From assembly GCA_012031955.1 (NCBI GenBank), contig JAAURZ010000156.1, positions 1-6,169 on the forward strand: a stretch of DNA of 6,169 bases, in the 5' to 3' direction. This DNA is from Bacteroidia bacterium (GTDB lineage Bacteria > Bacteroidota > Bacteroidia > Cytophagales > Cyclobacteriaceae). Positions 1 to 5,804 of the stretch are shown piece by piece; the first letter of the stretch is position 1, and every line of letters starts with the position of its first letter. The notes beneath the pieces are model-generated. The model was given only the letters and a program-made list of their open reading frames with translations, was not told the DNA's origin and did no database searches. A program made the translations under genes and the position numbers.

Positions 1-2
1 TT

Positions 3-107
3 GGCAATTGGAATTTGCTGTATATAAATGAAGAAACGCTTACGCGCGCCGCGGCCGGCAAGTTCATCGTCGCCACCGAGGGCCGATTTACAATGTGTCC
101 AAAATGA
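3..107 (+). CDS. C-terminal fragment of an unidentified protein (5' end outside window)
   Basis: The frame beginning at position 3 is open from the window edge to a TGA at 105-107 and gives 34 residues (GNWNLLYINEETLTRAA... ending ...FTMCPK). It uses GC-rich third positions (GCC GCG GCC GGC AAG TTC ATC GTC GCC ACC GAG GGC) like the real genes nearby, and the peptide looks like an alternating beta-strand tail of a folded protein. A competing open frame at 28-267 covers the same bases but gives a low-complexity Arg/Pro/Ser start and then runs through the palindromes, so I regard that one as spurious. I do not recognise the family. The gene's start and most of its length lie upstream of the window. 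Confidence 0.5.
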   Translation, partial: GNWNLLYINEETLTRAAAGKFIVATEGRFTMCPK

Positions 108-188
108 CTACATACATGAAATGAGCATAAAGAAAACTATACCCAGCGGGATGTTAATTGCAAAGACCCCTTTAGGTAAAAACTCTCA

Positions 189-206
189 TCCCGATAATTA
201 TCGGGA
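189..206. repeat. Perfect 18-bp palindrome
   Basis: TCCCGATAATTATCGGGA is identical to its reverse complement, with no spacer. A zero-loop perfect palindrome is a poor RNA hairpin but a good two-fold symmetric protein-binding site. It lies 78 bp before the SDR start. It could be an operator for a dimeric regulator, or one copy of a dispersed intergenic palindromic repeat; only a genome-wide count would tell these apart. Confidence 0.6.
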
Positions 207-224
207 GCGAATTCCATGCCTGCG

Positions 225-255
225 TGCCTGCATGCCGCACTACGGCATGCAGGCA
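225..255. repeat. Strong hairpin, 13-bp perfect stem with 5-nt loop (REP-like or terminator-like)
   Basis: Left arm TGCCTGCATGCCG (225-237) pairs perfectly with CGGCATGCAGGCA (243-255) around the loop CACTA. An extra partial copy of the left arm (ATGCCTGC, 216-223) could pair with 249-256 instead, so two stems compete. Neither side has a T-run, so it is not a textbook intrinsic terminator. It may be a REP-like palindromic element, a Rho-independent stem of weak type for the upstream gene, or an RNA structure in the SDR leader. It ends 28 nt before the SDR start codon. Confidence 0.65.
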
Positions 256-283
256 TATGTCCATTAAAATCAATTATTAACAG

Positions 284-963
284 ATGAAAAGAAAAATTCT
301 TATCACGGGCGTATCGGGAAATCTGGGTAAAGCTGTAGCCGAACGATACCTCTTATCAGGCGACACCGTCATTGGCGTATACTCGCCAGGAAAAACCATG
401 GTCGCAGGTGACATCGTTCCATACGAAGCAAACCTGGAAGACGAAGCTGCCGCAACGACCGCCTTCGCCAAGATTGTTGCCGAGCAAAATCGATTGGACA
501 TTGCCATTCTTACCGTCGGCGGTTTTGCCCAAGGCAACATGGAAGACACCACCTGGTCGGCAGTGCAGCGCATGATCGATCTCAATCTAAAGACGTGCTA
601 TCACATGGCGCGCCAGGCATTTGCTCACATGAAAACCGCAGGCGGCGGCCGCATCGTACTGATCGGCGCAAAGCCCGCGCTGGATGGCAACGAGGGCATC
701 GGCCTCGTTGCCTACGTTCTGGGAAAGAGCCTGGTCTTTAAGCTCGCCGAGCTGCTCAACGCCGAAGGAAAAAGCACAATATTGTGTGCAGCGTGATTGT
801 GCCGGGTGTGATAGACACACCTGCCAACAGGCAGGCCAATCCGCACGCAATGTTCGACGACTGGGTGACGCCGGAGTCGATAGCGGCCGCCATTCACTAC
901 CTCACTTCCGACGACGCCGCCAGCCTGCGTGAGCCCGTGTTAAAAATGTACGGCAGCGCGTAA
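284..963 (+). CDS. SDR-family NAD(P)-dependent oxidoreductase, interrupted by one frameshift
   Basis: A short-chain dehydrogenase/reductase with a Rossmann fold, probably cytosolic; the substrate is not predictable. The first frame (284-796) gives 170 residues: nucleotide-binding loop TGVSGNLG at 8-15, LTVGG at 76-80 in place of the usual NNAG, Asn101, and the catalytic pair YxxxK at Tyr144/Lys148. It then stops at 794-796. The frame shifted by -1 continues at once with SVIVPGVIDTPANR... and ends ...LREPVLKMYGSA with TAA at 961-963, the normal SDR C-terminal half (the PG...T motif that closes over the cofactor). Restoring one A in the A5 run at 769-773 yields a normal 226-residue protein (GKKHNIVCSVIVPG). 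The catalytic Ser region reads IGAKPAL, so Ser seems to be replaced; this may be a feature of the subfamily. The ATG is fixed by an in-frame TAA at 278-280. As written, the encoded protein is truncated. Confidence 0.85.
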
Positions 964-989
964 CCGCGCGAAGCTACATTCGCGTTCGG
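964..989. other. Small hairpin between the SDR and histidine kinase genes
   Basis: CGCGAA (967-972) pairs with TTCGCG (979-984) around GCTACA, and flanking CCG (964-966) can pair with CGG (987-989) with a two-base bulge. It starts right after the SDR stop codon and ends 2 nt before the kinase ATG. There is no T-run, so termination is unlikely; it could affect translation of the kinase if the two genes are co-transcribed. The stem is short and may be incidental. Confidence 0.35.
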
Positions 990-991
990 TC

Positions 992-2609
992 ATGGAATCG
1001 ACACCATCAACACGCCGGCTACCCTGGTGGACATGGATTGCTCCGTTGCCTATGCTGCAGGCCGGCGCATGGCTCTCGCAACTCACGCAGGTCGAGAACC
1101 AGTCTATATTGTTCTACCTTCCCATTCCCATTGGCATAGTGTTCACGTTGTGGTGGGGCCCTCGCGTACTGGCGAGCGTGCTGCTGCATGTACTCGTATA
1201 CTGTTGTCAGTATGGCTTTCCCAAGGAACAGATGGGAATAATGATGCTGTTCAACGAAGTGGCTACTGTCTCCTCGGCATGGTTTCTCTTTGTGAAACTG
1301 GGCAATGGAAAATGCTGGCTGCCCGACCGCAGGGAGATGCTGTACTTACTATGGCTCGCTGTGCTTATTCCTGTTTCCGTCAATGCGACATTTATTTTTC
1401 TCTTCGGGGCGCTCGCCGGCTCGGTCATCTACACAGCAATGGTGTGGACATCCGATTTTGTTACCTGTTTCAGTATCGTACCCCCGCTCCTCTTTTTTCT
1501 CAGTCCCGCGCTTGAACGGGCGGGCCTCACGATGCACCGTGGGAGTGCCGCTAACCGCATGGAAAATTCGTTTCAACTGTGGCAATGGGTGGAGCTGCTG
1601 GCGCTGGCGTTGGCGATCACGCTGGCTAGTTTTTTTATACCGCTTGAAAAATACTGGTATTTGCACGGTGTTGCGGGGCTGTATGTGAGCGTGCGATTCG
1701 GTTTCGGTAGCGCGCTGATCTTCAACCTCTATATCTTCCTGCTAACGCATACGCTACCCTTTATTACCGGTAGCAGCACGGGCTGGTCGTGGGCGGTAGA
1801 ATCAAGTCTCATCAACGTCCACCTGGGTATGTGCCTGCTTGGAGTTGCGGCGACTATCACTGGCAGGGTTATCAGCGACTTAAAGATTGTGGAGCGGCGC
1901 CTTGGTACGCAATACACTGATCTTATGCGCACGCACGAAGAGCTTGATCGCTTTGTTTACAGCGCGTCTCACGATTTGAGTGCACCTCTTAAATCCATAC
2001 TTGGTCTTATCAACCTTAGTCGTATGGAAAACACACTGCCCGCGGTGTATGAACATCTCAACCGCATGGAGGCCAGCGTGCACAGGCAGGAACGTTTTAT
2101 TCACGAAATACTCGATTACTCGCGAAATAGCCGAAGCGAACAGGCGAGCACGCTCATTGATCTTGAAACCCTCACGCATGAAATTATCAATGACATTCGA
2201 TTCAGGGAATCGGTTCAGCGTACGCAGTTTGATTTAAGCAACATCGGCGCGGCGAGATTTTACGCCGACCTGCCGCGGCTGAAGATCATACTCAGCAACC
2301 TGCTGTCAAACGCTGTCAAATACCACGTGCCTGACTCGGAGCGGCCGCCATGGGTGCGGGTTGAGTCGGAGTGCAATAGCCAGCGCGTTGTAATCAGGGT
2401 CGCCGACAACGGCGCGGGCATCCCGATGGAAATTCAAGACAGTGTATTTCAAATGTTCTTCAGAGGTACCACGCAGTCAGAAGGGTCCGGTCTTGGTTTG
2501 TATATCGCGCAAAGCGGCGGCAGAAAGGATGAAAGGAAAGATAGAGCTTTCGTCGATGGTGGGCATCGGGTCGGTGTTCACCTTGTCGCTGCCGCGAAAT
2601 AAAAAGTGA
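992..2609 (+). CDS. Orphan membrane sensor histidine kinase with N-terminal MASE1-like domain, frameshifted near the C-terminus
   Basis: Autophosphorylating sensor kinase of the inner membrane. Residues about 12-300 hold several hydrophobic segments and the pattern of a MASE1-type integral sensor (PWWTWIAPL, LFYLPIPIGIV, WWGPRVL, WFLFVKL, CWLPD, LIPVSVN). A short linker (about 300-320) leads to the HisKA phosphoacceptor SASHDLSAPL with His327. The ATPase domain follows: N-box NLLSNAVKY (Asn440), G1 DNGAGIP (472-478), F-box VFQMFFRG and G2 GSGLGLY (498-504). After residue 506 the frame goes astray and ends at 2602 with an Arg-rich tail. Removing one C at 2510 restores KAAAERMKGKIELSSMVGIGSVFTLSLPRNKK... 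style ending, the normal last strands of a HATPase, stopping at TGA 2607-2609 (538 residues). No PAS domain and no neighbouring response regulator are seen, so its partner is encoded elsewhere. The start was chosen because it places the first membrane segment at the usual distance. Confidence 0.9.
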
Positions 2610-2633
2610 GGGCAGGCGTTAAGTGCCTGCCCT
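2609..2633 (-). terminator. Hairpin terminator between convergent genes, best oriented for the minus-strand operon
   Basis: AGGGCAGGC (2609-2617) pairs with GCCTGCCCT (2625-2633), a 9-bp GC-rich stem with a 7-nt loop. On the minus strand the stem is followed after 3 nt by TTTTTATTT (bases 2605-2597), a good U-tract, so it should end the transcript of the SMP-30 operon, 32 bp after its stop codon. On the plus strand the following bases (tctgatc) are a poor U-tract, though the stem may still weaken readthrough from the kinase gene. The reconstructed kinase stop codon touches the base of the stem. Confidence 0.8.
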
Positions 2634-2664
2634 TCTGATCCTAAACAATCAAATAGAATATCGG

Positions 2665-4294
2665 CTAGGCGCCACGCGTGGTCAACCTGATCCGGTAGAG
2701 ACCTGTGGAGGCTGTAATGTAGAGCGAACTGCCATCGTCGCCCAACGCCATGTTGGCCGCATGCTCGGGCGTGCGAATGCGCCCCAGGTACTTTCCTTGT
2801 GGCGAGATGATCCAAATGCCGTCAGGCCCCGCGCAATACACATTGCCCGCAACATCCACTTTTAGACCGTCGAGCGCGTCGTCGCCATCCGTCTTGTTCA
2901 TATCGAAAAAACAATACCACTCGTCAGCGAACCGTCCGCGGCAACACCGTAGCGCATGATCACCTTTGTGTTATGAATGTCGTTGATATCCCAGTTGCTC
3001 ACATAGAGATACTTTCGTCGGGCGAAAAGGCAATTCCGTTAGGGCCATCTAAATCTTTGGCAGCCAGCTTTACCTGGTTGCCGACCACTGCGTACACGCC
3101 GGAATGCGGTTGCTCTTTGCCCGGGTCGCTGAAAAGCTGCGGCAGGCCATACGGAGGGTCGGTGAAGAACAATGCGCCATCGGATCGCACGGTGAGATCG
3201 TTTGGACTGTTCAAGCGCTTGCCTGCGTAGCGATCCGCAACAATTGTAACAGGTCCCTTCTTTTCTATCCGGACCACGCGGCGATTGCCGTGCTGACATA
3301 CGAGCATCCTTCCTTCACTGTCGAAAGCAATTCCATTCGAACCCGGCTGGTGATACAACCCAATGTCTACACCAGCATATCCGCTCTTTGTCTGAAAAAC
3401 TTCGACATTGCCGGTTGCGGGTTTGTATGCATAAATCACGTTTGTGTTGGGATCTGAAAAAACCAGGAACCCATCGGGGTGCCAAGCCGGGCCTTCTGTA
3501 AACTGGAACCCTGTGGCCAGCCTTTCCACTTTTGCATCGGCGGGCACAACCTGGTCGAGTGCGGCATCGATACGCACAATGCTGCCCACATCTTTCCAGT
3601 CGTCGCGGCCGGGCGACGTCTTGTAAAAATCCACCGTTGCCGACCGTATCCAGATATAGTTCTCCGGCAAGTCCGCGAGCGGTCCGTTGGTAGCGAGTAT
3701 AGCCAATTGAAAGGACTGACCGGGTCTTACCTTGCCAAGGTTTACGCGATTGCGCGCATTCCATCCCTTCACCACGCTGCCACCAGCCTGTCCTGCGGCT
3801 TTGTTCAACTTGCCATCCACAAAAATTTCGGCGTAGTCATCTACTACTATTTCGAACACGGCTGTAGCGTCTTTTGTCTCCAGCTCCCCTACGAGTTCAG
3901 GTATGGTGATGTTGATCCGAAACCAGCAGAATGAGAGCAAGCCCGAACCACGGCGGTTTTCCAGCGACGACGGATCGAGTATTTCCCACTGGCTGTCGTC
4001 GAACATGGCGGCACCAGCTTTCGGGTGCAAATCGTGCGCGGTAATTTCGCGACCCGTAGGATACAGGTTGAGTGCATCGTCGGACGACGGACCCGGTGCC
4101 CTGAATTTTCGTTCTACAATCTTTGCTTCTGCGAAACGCCAACTGGCGTCCAGTAACTTCGCGCCCGCCGTTGTACGTAAGTCCACCACGGCGTCGGCCT
4201 TGCCGATGGCAAGTTCCACCGACTCTTGTGCCTCTGCGGGCACCGACAGCATCGTGACAATCAGGCTTAATATGATGAGGATAGTGCGTGTCAT
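2665..4294 (-). CDS. Exported SMP-30/gluconolactonase-like protein with N-terminal jelly-roll domain, two frameshifts
   Basis: A likely periplasmic beta-propeller hydrolase; the family contains lactonases that open sugar lactones using a divalent metal, but the substrate here is unknown. Reconstructed length is 543 residues. A signal peptide (MTRTILIILSLIVTMLSVPAEA-QE) is followed by a galactose-binding-like jelly-roll region of about residues 35-225 (FDDSQWEIL, CWFRINITIP, AVFEIVVDDYAEIFVDGK). The SMP-30 propeller starts near 255: FTEGPAWHPDG (Glu267, likely metal ligand), GSNGIAFDSEGR, NSPNDLTVRSDGALFFTDPPYG, GPNGIAFSPDE. The first frame then stops at 2999. Adding one base in the T3 run at 3013-3015 gives KYLYVSNWDINDIHNTK..., and adding one base in the A6 run at 2906-2911 gives ...VFFDMNKTDGDDALDGLKVDVAG, continuing to the final PEHAANMALG blade and TAG at 2665. 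All three pieces fit one propeller. The start lies 3 nt after the stop of the HbpS-like gene, suggesting translational coupling. Confidence 0.88.
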
Positions 4295-4297
4295 CGG

Positions 4298-4767
4298 TTA
4301 ATTTATTTTTGCCTTTGCTCCTGCTTCGGCTATTTCAACATCCTGCTGCGAACTGGCGGCGCCGCTCACGCCGATCGCTCCCACCACCTGCCCATCCACG
4401 ATGATCGGCACACCACCTTCCAGCATCACGTAGCCTACGGTGATCAGCGGTGTGCGACCGCCCTTGATGGCGTTTTCCATTTTCTGCGAAGGCTGCTCAA
4501 ACATGGCAGCGGTATGCGCCTTCTCGTAGGCCACCATCGCGGAACCAGCAAATGTGTTTTCAGGACGATCGAGATACAGCAGGTTTCCTCCACGATCAAC
4601 GATCGCTATGGATGGCCCGCCATGCGGAGCGCCTACGGCGGCCGCATACTTGCGTGCCTCGGCAACGATGGCCTTCGCGCCATCGAGTGTAAGGGACTTA
4701 GTGGAGGCTACCTGGCACCATGCAGGACCGCCCACGACAATTAGCAATAGCACTATTACTTTTTCAT
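4298..4767 (-). CDS. Exported GlcG/HbpS-family (haem-binding type) protein, start hidden by a frameshift
   Basis: Small protein of the GlcG/HbpS (DUF336) family; members bind haem or related ligands, others have no known role. Family motifs: LTLDGAKAIVAEA, SIAIVDRGGNLLYLDR, AYEKAHTAAMF, GGRTPLITVGYVMLEGGVPIIVDGQVVGAIGVSG, then QQDVEIAEAG. The only in-frame start on the sequence as given is a GTG at 4753, which would leave a clipped signal peptide (151 residues). An ATG at 4767 is followed by A5 (4764-4760 on this strand); with A6 the frame reads MKKVIVLLLIVVGGPAWCQ, a typical signal peptide, joining the rest exactly (156 residues). As written that ATG meets TAA after three codons. I therefore place the true start at 4767 and infer a lost base. 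It sits 33 nt after the YHS gene and 3 nt before the SMP-30 gene. Periplasmic location is inferred. Actual haem binding is not shown. Confidence 0.88.
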
Positions 4768-4800
4768 TTGTGTGTTTATTTTTGGTTTATTACTTGCACA

Positions 4801-5709
4801 TTACTTCGCCGGTTTGTCGAACCTGACTTTTGAACCCGCGCGCTTTAATTCAATGCGGGGCCATTGACCATCGGCTTTGCTCACATTGTTGACTACATCT
4901 TTATAAAACAGGTCGTACGCTTCTTGGGTGTGCTGCAGCATCAACCTGCCGCTTTCAATAGACCATATCTCGGGGTTGACGGGTCGCACTTTTCCAAGGC
5001 TCATCGCATAAGCGCAAAAGCCTCCGTATTGGGGAAGAAATTTTTTCGGATTGTCGCGGAACATCTCCCTATGTTCGGCTGACGCAAACAGGTACTTTGC
5101 GCCATGGAACCATTCAGTAAACTTCACGTCACCTTTTAAAGCTTTGCTGTCGGTGTGGTAGGCAACAACATCATAGCCCGCAACGGCCAGGCCGGTTTTG
5201 TCGATGTTGATGAAGAAATGTTCGACCCCCTTCACTGCAATTTGTTTGCCGCCGTTCTTTTCCACGGCGGGCCAATACTTGTATGCGTTCACAAGCAGGC
5301 CGTCAGGGTTGACACTCCAAAGTTCATTTGCCTTTTTGTTGTGCTGGCATATCAGTCGATCCACACCTTTCTCGTCTTTCTGTATGTAGCAGAAATTTGG
5401 ATCAATTGGTGACACGTGTCCCTGCGATACGGCGTATGCGCAGAAACCGCCAAACTGCACTTCATAACGGGCAGGGTCAGCGTCGAAAGTACGCTTGTTG
5501 TCTGCCGATGCAAAATAGTACTGAGCCCCACGGAATGCCGAAGTGAATGCCGGGTCTCCCTTCACCGGCATATGCTCAGTAAAGTAGGCGACAGGATCAT
5601 AGCCGTCGATGATGGCGCCCTTGTCATCGAGGTTGAGCAGTTGTTGTGCATGGCCGGCTATCGACGTGAGCGACAACAAACCTAGCGTGATGGTTCTTAA
5701 ATAATTCAT
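4801..5709 (-). CDS. Exported protein with two tandem YHS domains
   Basis: Intact 302-residue protein. A signal peptide (MNYLRTITLGLLSLTSIAGHAQ) precedes two copies of a YHS-like domain. Copy 1 spans about residues 35-132 (IDGYDPVAYFTE, KGDPAFTSAFRGAQYYFASADN, FGGFCAYAVSQG), copy 2 about 177-268 (VAGYDVVAYHTD, KGDVKFTEWFHGAKYLFASAEH, YGGFCAYAMSLG). Each copy has one cysteine in GGFCAYA (Cys90, Cys232). YHS domains are often tied to metal handling, but metal binding here is unproven; such exported YHS proteins in Bacteroidota are mostly uncharacterised. The ATG is fixed by an in-frame TAG two codons upstream. It is the only complete gene here with no reading-frame lesion, and probably heads the operon with the HbpS-like and SMP-30-like genes; 95 bases separate it from the VOC gene and could hold a promoter, though I see no clear -7/-33 match. 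Confidence 0.9.
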   Translation of the reverse strand: MNYLRTITLGLLSLTSIAGHAQQLLNLDDKGAIIDGYDPVAYFTEHMPVKGDPAFTSAFRGAQYYFASADNKRTFDADPARYEVQFGGFCAYAVSQGHVSPIDPNFCYIQKDEKGVDRLICQHNKKANELWSVNPDGLLVNAYKYWPAVEKNGGKQIAVKGVEHFFINIDKTGLAVAGYDVVAYHTDSKALKGDVKFTEWFHGAKYLFASAEHREMFRDNPKKFLPQYGGFCAYAMSLGKVRPVNPEIWSIESGRLMLQHTQEAYDLFYKDVVNNVSKADGQWPRIELKRAGSKVRFDKPAK

Positions 5710-5804
5710 AAGCTATTTTTTGGTTTTAAAACAAGGAAATAGGTGCACGGGCGATTGTCGAAAATCTTGCCTTTGGTTGGTTGAAATGTCGAAGTCATCG
5801 TGTG

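Larger units (their letters stand above)
108..283. other. Intergenic region with two palindromes, no gene seen
   Basis: This 176-base stretch separates the upstream gene end from the SDR gene. The first 80 bases are A/T-rich and carry no convincing open frame or a clear Bacteroidota promoter (no good TAnnTTTG). The second half holds a perfect palindrome (189-206) and a strong hairpin (225-255), listed separately. The 27 bases before the SDR start are A/T-rich without a Shine-Dalgarno motif, which is normal for this phylum. Confidence 0.6.

Noticed and set aside
28..267. 79-codon open frame
   Set aside because: Low-complexity Arg/Pro/Ser start, crosses both palindromes, no family resemblance, and overlaps the better C-terminal fragment in another frame.
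284..963. Programmed ribosomal frameshifting as the main explanation for the SDR break
   Set aside because: Five other lesions of similar kind in unrelated nearby genes make a common technical cause more likely; kept only as an alternative.
1349..1666. Long antisense open frames within the kinase gene and similar overlaps elsewhere
   Set aside because: They mirror the codon pattern of the sense genes and show no domain or signal; shadows of the real genes.
2665..2901. Separate small minus-strand gene of 78 residues
   Set aside because: It is the C-terminal blade of the SMP-30 protein cut off by a frameshift, not an independent gene.
5710..5804. Possible promoter before the YHS gene
   Set aside because: The gap is A/T-rich near the gene, but TATTTCCTTG is a poor match to the Bacteroidota TAnnTTTG box and no properly spaced -33 TTG partner is visible.
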